Shown: positions 1-8,938, numbered from the stretch's first letter. The stretch: DNA of 64,000 bases from Flavisolibacter tropicus (GCF_001644645.1 NZ_CP011390.1:3406001-3470000); one strand, 5' to 3'. Notes: generated from the letters alone by a model not told the origin. Program-made: numbers and translations.

Positions 1-1286
1 CGCGACGACCAGATCAACGTATCCGTTTGCACATCATAATCAAAGTAGCCAAGCTCCCCGCCTTCCATGGCCAGGAGCAATTGCTCTTCGCTGCGTTTCA
101 AAGCGTCTTCTATTTTGCGCTGTTCGGTAATGTCGGTGTTGGTACCAAACCACCCGATGATGGTGCCATCGCCTTTACGTACCGGCACCGCACGGGATAG
201 AAACCAGCGGTATTCACCTTCTTTGCTGCGTATGAGAAAAGTATCTTCCCAGGAGCTACCCGATTCAAAGGCTTTTTTGAGGCGGTGTACCACACCTTCT
301 ACCATGTCGGGGTGATGCACTTTGCGCCAGCCCCAGCCCCTCATTTCTTCCGGGGTGGTGCCGGTATAATCATACCATCTGTCGTTATACCAATAGATCA
401 ATCCACTTGGATCCGTCATCCAGGCCAGTTGTGGAATGGAATTGGCCATGGTGCGGAAGCGTACCTCACTTTCTTCTACTTTCTGCTGGGCTTCTACCAT
501 TTGGGTCACATCGTGCGAGATCGTGAACACACCTGCCGGTTTATTGCTGCCTTCATCATAATAAGGCTGGTACACCATATCGAAGTAGTGCTTTTCTTCT
601 TTACCGTTAGGATACGAGGTTACCGGCACCGCTTTTCCATAATAGGTTTCGCCGGTGTTGTATACATGGTCAAACAGCTCAACAACACCCTGACCTTTTA
701 ATTCCGGTATACCTTCCAGCAAAGGCTTGCCAAGGATCTCCGGCCCCCGGCCCCATAGTTTATAGGCACAGGCATTGGCCAGTTCCATCACATGTTCCGG
801 GCCCCGCGCCACGCCAATTACAGCAGGGGTTTGCAAAAAGAGGTTGTAGGCCTGCTCTATGCCTTTGATCTTTTCTTGGCATTGGTCGGCTTTTATCAGT
901 GTCGTAACATCTTCTGCTGTATGAATAATGTAGATCAGCTTGCCTTGGGCATCTAAAACGGGGACATTATAGGCCCGCCAGTATTTTTCGGTAAATGTGC
1001 CATCGCCGTTAGGGATGTTGTAACGCTGCGGGGGTAGTGCATGCGGTTCATTATAATGTATCACATGTTCAAACGAAGCACTCAGGTTGGTCTCGCCGGT
1101 AAAGTTGGCGTCCAGTGGGCTTTCGGGAAATATTTCAAAGTGTCCTTTGCCGATGACGTCGGCCCGGCTCATGCCCCATGTGCGTACAAAGTCATTGCTA
1201 ACCGCTACTACAGTAAACTTAGGAGGATCTGGCAAAAGGGCTTCACTCACTCCTGGCCGGGCTTCAAACAAGGTATAGTCTATCAC
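1..1286 (-). CDS. multi-PAS sensor protein, probable histidine kinase (3' end off window)
   Basis: The reverse strand is open from a GTG at 1286 to the left edge, so only the N-terminal part is present. An in-frame stop lies shortly upstream of 1286 and no ATG is available, so GTG (VIDYTLFEARPG) is my start. Three PAS units can be read: FTVVAVSNDFVRTWGMSRAD..., AYNLFLQTPAVIGVARGPEH... and FRTMANSIPQLAWMTDPSG... The third ends in a clear PAC segment (GWFGTNTDITEQRKIEDA), and a fourth begins at the edge (MEGGELGYFDYDVQTD). Proteins of this build normally end in HisKA and HATPase domains and sense small ligands or redox state, but the kinase part is not visible here. The same architecture recurs at 53591-56337, so the two are probably paralogues. 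Confidence is high for PAS protein and moderate for kinase. Confidence 0.85.
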   Translation of the reverse strand, partial: MIDYTLFEARPGVSEALLPDPPKFTVVAVSNDFVRTWGMSRADVIGKGHFEIFPESPLDANFTGETNLSASFEHVIHYNEPHALPPQRYNIPNGDGTFTEKYWRAYNVPVLDAQGKLIYIIHTAEDVTTLIKADQCQEKIKGIEQAYNLFLQTPAVIGVARGPEHVMELANACAYKLWGRGPEILGKPLLEGIPELKGQGVVELFDHVYNTGETYYGKAVPVTSYPNGKEEKHYFDMVYQPYYDEGSNKPAGVFTISHDVTQMVEAQQKVEESEVRFRTMANSIPQLAWMTDPSGLIYWYNDRWYDYTGTTPEEMRGWGWRKVHHPDMVEGVVHRLKKAFESGSSWEDTFLIRSKEGEYRWFLSRAVPVRKGDGTIIGWFGTNTDITEQRKIEDALKRSEEQLLLAMEGGELGYFDYDVQTDTLIWSS

Positions 1287-1716
1287 TTTATTACAGCTCT
1301 TCGTTAATGATCAAAAGGGTAACGATAGAGACGGAGCCTAGTCTTCAAGAGGTACTATGGCATTGGAACAATTATCATTCCCTTTTGGGATTTGAGATTT
1401 GGGGTTTGAGGCTGGGAGGAAATGGCTGATGGCGGATTTGGGTTGACAGGTTGATAAGTTGATAAGTTGACAGGAAGGAAATAATGAACAAGGAATGATG
1501 AAGGAAGAAGTGAGGGAATGTTCAATGCTCAACGCTCAATATTCAATGTTCAATGCAGAATTCAATGTTCAATGTTCAAGGCAGCGTGTCGTGAGAGGTG
1601 GTTGTGAATAAGAAGTTATATGAACGTTGTGCACAGGGGTATGTAGGAGAAACAGCTTAATTTTATAGGCTACTAACCATTCTATTTAGCCGCTGAAACA
1701 AAACACTTCTGCCGCC
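1287..1716. repeat. gene-free stretch with intergenic repeat mosaic
   Basis: This gap is mostly short purine-rich repeats: gatttgagatttggggtttg (about 1392-1412), ttgacaggttgataagttga units (about 1443-1475), a gaacaaggaatgatgaaggaag segment (about 1486-1510) and heptad-like TTCAATG/CTCAACG units (about 1518-1580). The same modules recur in most other long gaps outside the 9.9-29.6 kb island. The last 120 bases before the next gene look ordinary and should hold its promoter. Confidence 0.7.
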
Positions 1717-2412
1717 ATGAAAACACAACCTGCTATTCTGTTAGCCAGTCTACTTATTGGTACCAACGCTTTTAACCGGCAACCGGTATGTATTGCTGTC
1801 CCGGAAGCCAACACGCAGCACCTTGCTTCCCACCAACAAGACACCACCTTTGAACCAACGACCCGGAAAAAGCTGGTGAAAACCGAGTTAAGCGAAGTAT
1901 TTGTCTTTGACAAAAACCAGCTGGTTCACACCGTCAAGAACCCTTTTGGCAACAAGGCCGCCCTCTCTTTTACATTACCTACGCCTCAAACCAGTGATAA
2001 TAAAACGTCTACCGTTGTGGCCTGGGGCTGCTGGGTAGGTGTAAATGAAGCCGCTAACCAAGCGTGGCTACAAAATAAGGAAGCCCTGGACAAGCTCCCG
2101 AAAGAGGGCCCTTACACTACCCCTTTAGGCGCCTATGCTGCCGGGGCTGTTAGCGACCTGGCAGTGCCTACCACCGGGGAAGATGTGTATTATGCGATCA
2201 CCAATGCGGCCAACCAAAAACTGTTTGCTGCGGGCCAGCGTTTCCGTTTGATCGATCAGGGCAAGGGAAGGGCCGGCTATAAAAAGTTTACCGATCCAGC
2301 ACTTTGCCAGGGGACGTATTTTGTATGTCTCTCTAACGATAATGTATTGATCCCTATCAGTGTGAACATCAAAGTGGTGGCTATTGTGGAAACGAAGTAT
2401 TACGAAGACTAA
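1717..2412 (+). CDS. hypothetical secreted protein
   Basis: 231 aa starting at ATG 1717. The N-terminus (MKTQPAILLASLLIGTNAF) looks like a signal peptide: short Lys charge, hydrophobic core, then Ala/Asn. The mature part has an Asn/Thr-rich region (about 75-95), a WGCWVGVNEAANQAW segment near 100-115 and ends in a hydrophobic beta-rich stretch (ISVNIKVVAIVETKYYED). I recognise no family. It stands alone, with repeat mosaics on both sides. Function unknown; probably periplasmic or surface-exposed. Confidence 0.7.
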   Translation: MKTQPAILLASLLIGTNAFNRQPVCIAVPEANTQHLASHQQDTTFEPTTRKKLVKTELSEVFVFDKNQLVHTVKNPFGNKAALSFTLPTPQTSDNKTSTVVAWGCWVGVNEAANQAWLQNKEALDKLPKEGPYTTPLGAYAAGAVSDLAVPTTGEDVYYAITNAANQKLFAAGQRFRLIDQGKGRAGYKKFTDPALCQGTYFVCLSNDNVLIPISVNIKVVAIVETKYYED

Positions 2413-2660
2413 GAGAGCGGCGGGGGAGAGCTGCACGCTACAAGCTGCACGCTGCAAGCTAAACAGCCGAGGGAAAGGAACAAGGAAGAAGGAATGATGA
2501 GTGAGGAGTGAGGAGTGGTGAGTGGTGAGTGGTGAGTGGTGAGTGAGGGAACGACGGTCAACAGTTGACAGTCCACAGAAGGGGAAGGCCTCAACCTGGT
2601 CAGGGCACTATTATTTGATACGTTCTTACAGGCTTGCACATGCGCTAGTGGAGGCTTAAT
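2413..2660. repeat. intergenic repeat mosaic
   Basis: It contains the gctgcacgctacaagctg-type module followed by aaacagccgaggg (about 2430-2472), then gaacaaggaagaaggaatga (about 2478-2500), a run of gagtggtgagtggtgagtgg units (about 2508-2545) and a gtcaacagttgacagtccac stretch (2557-2577). No credible gene is present. Confidence 0.65.
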
Positions 2661-2689
2661 TAAAAAAACGAGCACCTGTTGGGTGCTCG
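2661..2689 (-). terminator. Rho-independent terminator of the 2720-3655 lipoprotein gene
   Basis: CGAGCACC and GGTGCTCG pair around a TGTTG loop (2669-2689). On the minus strand the stem is followed by seven T residues, 31 bases after the stop codon of the minus-strand gene. This is a textbook intrinsic terminator in that orientation. Confidence 0.85.
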
Positions 2690-2719
2690 CTAAGGTGGAC
2701 TTGGATATGTACGCTACTA

Positions 2720-3655
2720 CTAATTACAATGGTGTGTATTGATCCAATCGCCAATAAAGCCAGCAGCCGCTGATACATTCGTTGGCATTTCCGGAACAGC
2801 CGTAGCTGTTAGTTTTGATTGGGAGGTCAACCAGGTTTCAATAGTGGTCACTGCCTGGTTCAGTTGTGCATCACTGTTATAGGCCGTTCCACTCAACTTT
2901 AACGCTGCTACCTGCGTAAAGCCTAAGATCAAATTTTTGGAGTATGTATTCCATATAGCAGCACCTTCTGCTTGTGTATAGGTTTTACCACCTACCACTA
3001 CACTGCCAGAGGGCCAGGTGTGGCCGCCATTGGCAAACCAATACCCTTGAGACATAGAGCATAACGGTACCGACACAGTGCAAGGCTGAACCGTATAAGT
3101 CAACTTGGTAGCCCAGTTGCCATTACCCGTATTGATGCGGGTTCCGGTGCAGCCATCAGCCCAAGCCGCTGTAGCAGCGGTTTCTACATGCGCTGCCAGC
3201 GTAATAGTGCCGGTAAGATCACTGAGCACAACAGAATACGTATTGGAAGAGGCAACAGTGTATTTAAAAGGAAACTGTCCCACCACTGCATTGCCACCGT
3301 TGTTTACTGGAATGTTGGTACCATCGCCCGCATACAGTTTTATACCTGTTATGTAATTAGTGCCAGTAGTGGTAAAGGTTAAATACACCTTGCCATCACT
3401 TCCGGACTCAACCTTCAGGTTACCAATGCTGGCACTGTTGGCATTGCCACCTGTACACAGGGAAAAGGTTTGTGCTGCACATTTGGTTACTGTATTGTCC
3501 GTTAGGCTACCAATACTTGCGGTAATAGAGGGAGCGTTCAGATTGCTCAACGACAATTTGTTTTCATCGGTACTTCTGGCTTCTTTTTGACAGCCAAGTA
3601 ACCATAGGGAAAACAGACAAAGGGAAAACCACAAAAGCTTTGATACATGCTTCAT
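2720..3655 (-). CDS. putative outer lipoprotein
   Basis: 311 aa from ATG 3655. The frame stays open upstream to 3961 but that extension runs through repeat mosaic, so I start at MKHVSKLLWFSLCLFSLWLLGCQKE, which is a lipoprotein signal peptide with lipobox LLGC (Cys about 22). The mature protein has a beta-rich middle (TFTTTGTNYITGIKLYAGD...) and a Cys-containing segment CTVSVPLCSMSQGYWFANGG. Its C-terminal region is about 100 aa (FTQVAALKLSG... to NTHHCN). I cannot name a family. It is a single-gene unit with its own terminator just downstream. Probably surface or periplasm anchored; function unknown. Confidence 0.75.
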   Translation of the reverse strand: MKHVSKLLWFSLCLFSLWLLGCQKEARSTDENKLSLSNLNAPSITASIGSLTDNTVTKCAAQTFSLCTGGNANSASIGNLKVESGSDGKVYLTFTTTGTNYITGIKLYAGDGTNIPVNNGGNAVVGQFPFKYTVASSNTYSVVLSDLTGTITLAAHVETAATAAWADGCTGTRINTGNGNWATKLTYTVQPCTVSVPLCSMSQGYWFANGGHTWPSGSVVVGGKTYTQAEGAAIWNTYSKNLILGFTQVAALKLSGTAYNSDAQLNQAVTTIETWLTSQSKLTATAVPEMPTNVSAAAGFIGDWINTHHCN

Positions 3656-4339
3656 TAAAAATGATTTTTGATTAAGAAAGTGGTGACTTTTCAGTGGAGA
3701 TTCCAGGCACGAAAGGTTCTTGGCAGCGGGATCGGATTTATGCAGGCCCGCCAAAGAAATGGCAAAACATTGGTAGTTGCAATACCTGATAGTAGGTAGA
3801 TGAAAGCGGGGAGAGGGAAGCTGCACGCTATACGCTGCACGCTGCGCGCGCCGGGGCGCGGAGAGGGAGGAACCACGGAGGCACAGGGGCAGGGAGGGGC
3901 ACAGAGAAGTGGGGCCCGCAGATGACGCAGATAAACGCAGAGGTGAGGAAATATTGAACAAGGAACAAGGAAGGAAGAATGATGAAGGAAGAAGGAATTG
4001 GGAATTAGGGATTTGGAATTGGGGAAGGCAGAAGGAAGAAGGGTTTCACGCAAAGGCGCAAAGATTAAAAGACGCAAAGAGCGACCAACTATAAAAGGAA
4101 AGCACTCCACTTAAAAGGAATGCTTTTTTATTTAAGTTCATTTTCTTCTTTGCGTTTCTTCCTCCGCGCCTTTGCGCCTTTGCGTGAAACCTGTGCATTG
4201 GCCTTCTCCCCTTTAGGGGCCGGGGGCGTGCGCAGCCTCCTTTCACGTCTCACGTTTGACGTTTCACGATACTCACCACTCACCATTCACTACAAATAGC
4301 CCGTGAATTTTGACTATCTTAAAAAGCCAAATCAGTTAT
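3656..4339. repeat. gene-free stretch with mosaic and hairpin
   Basis: After about 120 bases upstream of the lipoprotein gene, the gap fills with modules. These are gctgcacgctatacgctgca (about 3820-3845), a GC-rich ggagagggaggaaccacgg unit (3858-3876), gaacaaggaacaaggaagga (3956-3975), ttggaattggggaaggcaga (about 4013-4032) and cacgcaaaggcgcaaagatt (4047-4066). A hairpin (4099-4129) is followed by the inverted forms cgcctttgcgcctttgcgtg and cctttaggggccgggggcgt. No gene is seen. Confidence 0.65.
4099..4129. terminator. recurrent 'AAAGCACTCC' hairpin, copy 1
   Basis: AAAGCACTCC pairs imperfectly with GGAATGCTTTTTT around an ACTTAAAA loop. It has A residues on one side and a T-run on the other, so it could stop transcripts from either strand. 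It belongs to a hairpin family with further copies at 5885, 7706, 41638, 42778, 44392 and 60347. Confidence 0.55.
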
Positions 4340-5506
4340 ATGGAAACAGTCACAACAGTCCCCATTACGGAAAAGCCACGTACGCATACCCGCGTACAAA
4401 CGATAGATGTATTGCGCGGGCTGATCATGGTGGTGATGGCGCTTGACCATGTGCGTGAGTACTTTGGTCCCACGCCCTTCCGGGCCGAAGATGCAAGCCA
4501 GACCACAGTAGCCCTGTTTGCTACGCGGTGGGTTACGCATATCTGTGCGCCCTTATTCCTGTTGCTATCGGGCGTCAGCGCCTATTTATACTGTAGTAAG
4601 CATGGCCGCCGGCGTACCAGCGCCTTCCTGGCCAGCCGTGGCGTCTGGCTGATCGTATTGGAATTAGTGGTATTCAGTTTTGTGCTGCAGTGGGGTTATA
4701 CACTGGTGCTGCTAAGTATTATGTGGGCCATTGGGTGGTCCATGCTATTCCTGGCGGCGGCGCTATGGTTGCCCCGTTGGTTGCTGGCTACTATAGCCGT
4801 AGGTATTATTGCGGGCCACAACCTGTTGCCCAATTTTGCCCCCGCCTACCCTGTGCCCGCACTACTGCACAACAGCCCTTTCTTATTAATGTTAGGAAAG
4901 CAGCCCGTACTGGTAGCCTATACTATTTTCCCCTGGGCCGCCGTGATGATGCTGGGCTTTGCCATAGGGCCGCTGCTGAAAGCCCACAGCACCGGCAACC
5001 GTTGGCTAAAGGCTGGCGGCTTATTGATCCTTGCCTTTGTAGCACTACGCGCTATCAACCTTTATGGCGATCCTGCCCCTTGGAGCACGCAGCCCCGTGG
5101 TGCACTCTATACGGCCTTATCATTCATGAACGTAACCAAGTACCCGCCTTCGCTGTTGTTCCTGATGGTGACATTAGGAGTGGGTGCCGTATTATGGTAT
5201 GTGCTTAGCCGTTACAACAACCGGTTCACCGCTTTTCTGTCTGTATACGGGCGGGTGCCGTTCTTTTATTTCCTCCTGCATTTTTGCCTCATCAGCGCCA
5301 GTGCGTATGTATGGAGCCGCGTAGCCTTTGGCCAGGCCATGAATCTTTCGTTTACCGATCCTACCCAATGGCCCGCGGCTTATCACTTCAGCCTGTGGCG
5401 GGTGTATGGCGTTTGGATAGCCGTAGTGCTGATAGCCTACTATCCCTGCAAATGGTTTGGCAAGTATAAGCAAACACACCAGCAGTGGTGGCTGTCTTAT
5501 TTGTGA
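4340..5506 (+). CDS. DUF1624/HGSNAT-like multi-pass membrane acyltransferase family protein
   Basis: 388 aa from ATG 4340; a TTG at 4310 would add ten residues. The N-terminal motif VQTIDVLRGLIMVVMALDHVREYF is the hallmark of the DUF1624 / heparan-alpha-glucosaminide N-acetyltransferase catalytic family (RxxSLDxLRG-type start, with a His in the first helix pair). About ten hydrophobic segments follow (for example ICAPLFLLLSGVSAYLY, LLFLMVTLGVGAVLWYVL, VPFFYFLLHFCLISASAYVW), fitting a polytopic inner-membrane protein of usual length. Relatives move acetyl groups across membranes onto sugars; the substrate here is unknown. No operon partner is seen. Confidence 0.85.
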   Translation: METVTTVPITEKPRTHTRVQTIDVLRGLIMVVMALDHVREYFGPTPFRAEDASQTTVALFATRWVTHICAPLFLLLSGVSAYLYCSKHGRRRTSAFLASRGVWLIVLELVVFSFVLQWGYTLVLLSIMWAIGWSMLFLAAALWLPRWLLATIAVGIIAGHNLLPNFAPAYPVPALLHNSPFLLMLGKQPVLVAYTIFPWAAVMMLGFAIGPLLKAHSTGNRWLKAGGLLILAFVALRAINLYGDPAPWSTQPRGALYTALSFMNVTKYPPSLLFLMVTLGVGAVLWYVLSRYNNRFTAFLSVYGRVPFFYFLLHFCLISASAYVWSRVAFGQAMNLSFTDPTQWPAAYHFSLWRVYGVWIAVVLIAYYPCKWFGKYKQTHQQWWLSYL

Positions 5507-6198
5507 GGGACAGCCCGCTGCCTTAAAGGGGCGCTTCGCGCTTTATTGTTTCACGCAGAGGCGCAGAGAACGCTGGGTGCGCCTTTGGCGCGGAGAGGGA
5601 GGAACCACGGAGGCACAGGGGCAGGGAGGGGCACAGAGGGAATTGTCTGAACCGGGATTTGGGGAGATTAAGGGATTAAGGAGAAATGGCGGATTTGGGT
5701 TGATAGGTTGATGGCGGATTTGGGTTGACAGGTTGACGAGTTGATAAGGGAGAGAATAATGAACAAGGAACAAGGAAGGATGAAGGAAGAAGTAGAGGAA
5801 AATTCGAAAGGGGAAAGGAAGAAAGAAGGAATGTTCAATGCTCAACGATCAATGTTCAATAAAGAGAGTAGCGAATTGATAAAGAAAAAGCACTCCACTT
5901 AACGGAGTGCTTTTTTGTTTATAAAGAAGTTGGCTCTTGAGGCGTGCAGCGTGCAGCGTGCAGCGTGCAGCTTGCAGCCTCCCTCACTCACCACTCTTCT
6001 TCTTACAACTCATGCTCTCTTTTTCCCTGCTCATGAAAGCTGCTTTTAGACAGCTGATTCTTTAGCTATATGTTATCCCCCGGTATAGAGGATGGTAGAT
6101 ATAAGGGTGAAATGCAATAGTAGATTTACTGACAACATCGGAAGCCTCCGATTTTTTGCGCCCTGCATTCCGCATAATTATGCCGGAAAAAGGAGCTT
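5507..6198. repeat. gene-free stretch with mosaic and hairpin
   Basis: It contains tttcacgcagaggcgcagag (5549-5568), the gagagggaggaaccacggag unit, tgataggttgatggcggatt and ttgacaggttgacgagttga units (5701-5745), a gaacaaggaacaaggaagga unit and TTCAATG heptads (5828-5860). A hairpin (5885-5916) and gcgtgcagcgtgcagcgtgc tandem units (5942-5972) follow. The final 200 bases before 6199 look unique and should hold the next promoter. Confidence 0.65.
5885..5916. terminator. recurrent 'AAAGCACTCC' hairpin, copy 2
   Basis: AAAAAGCACTCC pairs with GGAGTGCTTTTTT around an ACTTAAC loop, giving a perfect stem flanked by A- and T-runs. It sits about 380 bases after the acyltransferase-like gene, inside repeat mosaic, and looks like a bidirectional intrinsic terminator. 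Confidence 0.7.
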
Positions 6199-6699
6199 AT
6201 GTCTGAACAGTTTTCGGAAAACCAATACACAGTAACTGACCCTGAAACCCGCCTGGCGCTGGATCATTTAGACCGATTGCTGCAGGTGCAGTTGGCCGCC
6301 TTGCCCGATTCTTCATTTAAAACCATCCGGTTTATACCCCTGGCCAACAACCGCTTTGTAAACATTTACTCCAGGCAATACTTTCCAAAAGCCGCACAGC
6401 TTTTTGCCCGAGCAGAAGTATCGCTGGTGGGCAAGGGGATCAAACGCGTGGTATTTACTGGCAGCCTGCCGGTAAAAGATCCGGGACCGCTGCTACTGCT
6501 GATTGACGACCTGATAACGATCCTGGGCAAGGATTTGTTTAATAAAACAGGGTTCAACACCCGCGATATCGCAGGATTGAAGCGGGGCCGCTGGGCCGGC
6601 CGCCGGTGGCTGTTGTGTTTTGACAAAGGGCAGCGCATGCCGCTTTTGTTAGACCTGTTGGATGGCCAACTGCAGCTTTGCCTGTACCTGCCGGTGTAA
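6199..6699 (+). CDS. hypothetical cytoplasmic protein
   Basis: 166 aa from ATG 6199, preceded by aaaaaggagctt, a good ribosome site that supports the start. The protein has no signal peptide or clear membrane helix. It contains a helical N-terminus (ETRLALDHLDRLLQVQLAAL), a basic middle (GKGIKRVVFTGSLPV, GLKRGRWAGRRWLLCF) and ends LLDLLDGQLQLCLYLPV. I do not recognise a family. Orphan gene followed by a terminator at 6904. Confidence 0.65.
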   Translation: MSEQFSENQYTVTDPETRLALDHLDRLLQVQLAALPDSSFKTIRFIPLANNRFVNIYSRQYFPKAAQLFARAEVSLVGKGIKRVVFTGSLPVKDPGPLLLLIDDLITILGKDLFNKTGFNTRDIAGLKRGRWAGRRWLLCFDKGQRMPLLLDLLDGQLQLCLYLPV

Positions 6700-6903
6700 G
6701 CGCCTTGTTATTGTAAAGGAAGGACAGGAGGTAGTGGCGGTCGGTTCATAGCCCTGCTTTAACCATTGATCCAAGGAACCTGCCGTTTGGTCCGGTAGTG
6801 CTGGCAGCCCCACAAAAAGAATGAGATCTTACGACGGTAATTGTTTCCACAATCAGCCTCGTGTAAAATCCCCTGTCCGCTTTCGGAACCATGAACAGTT
6901 TAG

Positions 6904-6938
6904 CAAAGCCCTGTGTCTACAGGGCTTTTGATTTTTTC
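6904..6938 (+). terminator. Rho-independent terminator
   Basis: AAAGCCCTG and CAGGGCTTT form a 9-bp stem around TGTCTA, followed by TGATTTTTT. It lies about 205 bases beyond the 6199-6699 gene on the same strand and is a classical intrinsic terminator. Confidence 0.8.
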
Positions 6939-7171
6939 ATATATGGGGCGCGTGACACCGGCCAGCTCTTCTCCTATGTTAAAAGCAGTTTTATGTAAGG
7001 AAAGGATCAAAAAAAGAAAGCGCAAGGAAATAGCTTCCTGCGCTTTACTACCCTCTCACTATGTAATCCAAGCAACCAGCCCATCCATGAACTATCTTTT
7101 TACAGTTAAGGGTCCATTCAGGCCTATGAAGTGGGTGTCGTGTTGCGGGTATTGGGATGAATAGCCGGTTA

Positions 7172-7273
7172 TCAGGCCAGCATCAGCAATAGGGAAATGA
7201 AAACGGCTATTATCAAAAACAACAACGCCTGTTGATAACGGTCGTTGGCTAAAAAGGAAAATCGTTTTTTCAT
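7172..7273 (-). CDS. possible 33-aa single-span membrane peptide
   Basis: An ATG at 7273 opens a 33-codon frame: a basic head (MKKRFSFLANDRYQQ) then an unbroken hydrophobic run (ALLFLIIAVFISLLLMLA) ending at TGA. Charge, length and hydrophobicity fit a small transmembrane protein of the kind common in this phylum but often missed. Only weak ribosome-site evidence (ggatag) precedes it. It is the only gene-like item in the 6700-7835 gap. Could be chance. Confidence 0.35.
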   Translation of the reverse strand: MKKRFSFLANDRYQQALLFLIIAVFISLLLMLA

Positions 7274-7835
7274 CTATCCAGTATCGTTAGAGTACTAAAA
7301 CTAGGCCTAGCCTACACACGGGGCAAGGATAAGATGTACCACTTGCGCAGCGTTCCTATACACACCACTATACGACGCATGAATTGCGTAAGATTTTTAA
7401 CCTATATAAGAGGACCGCGGATTAGCAGGATTATGGATTTGAGATTTGAAGTTTGAAGTTTGAAATTAGGAGCCTTTTGATTCCTAGTTTTTCTGTTTAA
7501 GCTGAGTATTAGCTGTGGGAGGAAGGGTTGACAGGTTAACAAGTTGACAAGGAAGGGAATAATGAACAAGGAACAAGGAAGGATGAAGGAAGAAGTAGGA
7601 AAAATGCGAAAGGAAGAAAGAAGGAATGTTCAATGCTCAACGATCAATGATCAAGGCACAAGGAAGAATGAGTGATGAGAGGAGGAATGGAAACTATTTA
7701 AAACAAAAAAGCACTCCACTTAACGGAGTGCTTTTTCTTTATAGAGAAGTTGGCTCTTGAGGCGTGCAGCGTGAAGCGTATAGCTTGCAGCCTCCCTCAC
7801 TCACCCTTCACAAGCCTGGCTTTTGCCAGCAACGT
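7274..7835. repeat. gene-free stretch with mosaic and hairpin
   Basis: After about 160 ordinary bases the gap carries gatttgaagtttgaagtttg units (about 7442-7467), ttgacaggttaacaagttga (7527-7546), gaacaaggaacaaggaagga, TTCAATG/CTCAACG heptads (7627-7652), the hairpin at 7706-7736 and a gcgtgcagcgtgaagcgtat unit (7761-7780). The order of modules is nearly the same as in 5700-5985. Confidence 0.65.
7706..7736. terminator. recurrent 'AAAGCACTCC' hairpin, copy 3
   Basis: AAAAAGCACTCC / GGAGTGCTTTTT with ACTTAAC loop, identical in stem and loop to copy 2 at 5885. The A-run upstream and T-run downstream make it usable from both strands. Confidence 0.7.
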
Positions 7836-8078
7836 TTATTTCACTCTTACCAGCTGCGTCTTCATATCTTGAGGAATGTCTTTAATGTTGATGATCTTCA
7901 ACGCTGGTTCCATCACCGTAGTGTTTGATTTTTGCAGGCGCACATTAATGGGCGGCGTCTCTAAACGCCACATAGCGCCGGTGGCCGGATCAATGATCAA
8001 CATACCTAACACACCACCTATTAACAGGTTGCCAAATGAGTTGTGAGCTACGAGAAAAAGGAGAGCTGCACGCTTCAA
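7836..8078 (-). pseudogene. C-terminal remnant of a glycine-rich (NLLIGGVLGMLIDxATG-type) protein
   Basis: The frame encodes NSFGNLLIGGVLGMLIIDPATGAMWRLETPPINVRL, then about 35 more residues to a normal stop. This Gly-zipper plus DxATGAMW pattern is the usual C-terminal end of larger Bacteroidota (lipo)proteins. Upstream of NSF the frame runs directly into the dispersed gctgcacgcttcaagctgca repeat (about 8046-8095), with only a TTG as start. The 5' part of the gene is therefore missing and replaced by repeat sequence. I infer a decayed gene truncated at the repeat junction. Confidence 0.6.
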
Positions 8079-8218
8079 GCTGCACGCTGCAAGCTAAACA
8101 GCCCATTGACTTACTGGCTAATGACTAGTGACCTTTTGAGGCAGTGATAAAGGAACTATTGAACACTACGAATAGCCAAATGAATATAGCGTAAACAATG
8201 CTACGTAATGAAAAGGCG

Positions 8219-8938
8219 CTAGCCAGGAGGCTGGTCATCCAAGTCATTTTGACTTACTGCACACAATATTCTTTCCCGTGTAGGAGCAGTTCCTGATCCT
8301 TCTGGTGTGGGTGGATGAGTGGCAAGCGTTATTCCCGATGGCCAGCCATTTGTTGTGTGCGGAATGTGTAACTGCCCGTTGCGTTTGACCTTCCAACGGG
8401 AAAGGTAACGCGCTTGTTTGACACGTATAGGTTGCGTTGTTTGTTGTGTCTTCTCCTCTGCCGACGTGACCGCTTGTGTGGCTGGTGCTGCTACCTCTGG
8501 TGGCGCGGTGGTTACAGCTGGCATTGCTGCTGTTGCCTTTGCTGAAGGTGTTGCTTTTGTGGCCTTCACTGCAGGTGCGGCTTTGACTGGCGCGGGCTGG
8601 GCCAAGGATTGACAATAGGTAATCAAGGTTTCTTTTACTTCTTCGTGGCTTTTACCTTCCTGCAGCCAGCGGTTGACCATACCTGTGAGCTTACCAAACA
8701 AGCCATATTTCCTCACCCCCTTGGGCAGTTGGCGGTAGTAAACCGGCTTTAGCAGCTTAACGGCCGCCCTGAACTGGTCGGCTTTTTCCATGGTGCGTTT
8801 GAGCTTGGGATCTTTGCGCATCATCTTAGCGCTTTTATAGTCGCCTTTGGAGCGCATGTAATACTTATCTCCCAGCTTGTAGAAGATAATACCGTCGATG
8901 GTGCCGGTGGCGAATATGGGTCCTACTTGTTTGGCCAT
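8219..8938 (-). CDS. DUF6266-like protein with Ala/Pro/Thr-rich linker
   Basis: 239 aa from ATG 8938. The N-terminus (MAKQVGPIFATGTIDGIIFYKLGDKYYMRSKG) has the layout seen in DUF6266-like Bacteroidota proteins: a short polar start, GTIDG-[IV]-x-FYK, then YYMR-K. Residues about 40-110 form a basic helical part (KLKRTMEKADQFRAAVKLLKP...). Residues about 115-170 are a low-complexity Ala/Pro/Thr/Lys linker, and the tail is polar. The role of the family is unknown to me. A relative lies at 30209-30964, on the other side of the defence island and in the opposite orientation. Confidence 0.7.
   Translation of the reverse strand: MAKQVGPIFATGTIDGIIFYKLGDKYYMRSKGDYKSAKMMRKDPKLKRTMEKADQFRAAVKLLKPVYYRQLPKGVRKYGLFGKLTGMVNRWLQEGKSHEEVKETLITYCQSLAQPAPVKAAPAVKATKATPSAKATAAMPAVTTAPPEVAAPATQAVTSAEEKTQQTTQPIRVKQARYLSRWKVKRNGQLHIPHTTNGWPSGITLATHPPTPEGSGTAPTRERILCAVSQNDLDDQPPG

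Noticed and set aside
1440..1580. Heptad and gttgataagttga repeats as a CRISPR or iteron origin
   Set aside because: Same modules occur in a dozen unrelated gaps, without fixed spacing, rep gene or DnaA-box cluster.
3656..3961. N-terminal extension of the 2720-3655 lipoprotein frame
   Set aside because: The extension translates repeat mosaic; the lipoprotein signal peptide begins at 3655.
6913..7164. 83-codon plus-strand frame
   Set aside because: It begins within the 6904-6938 terminator, has no ribosome site and no family features.
8219..8938. Minus-strand gene at the island edge as part of the defence system
   Set aside because: Family and composition match the host-side DUF6266-like gene at 30209, not the island genes.
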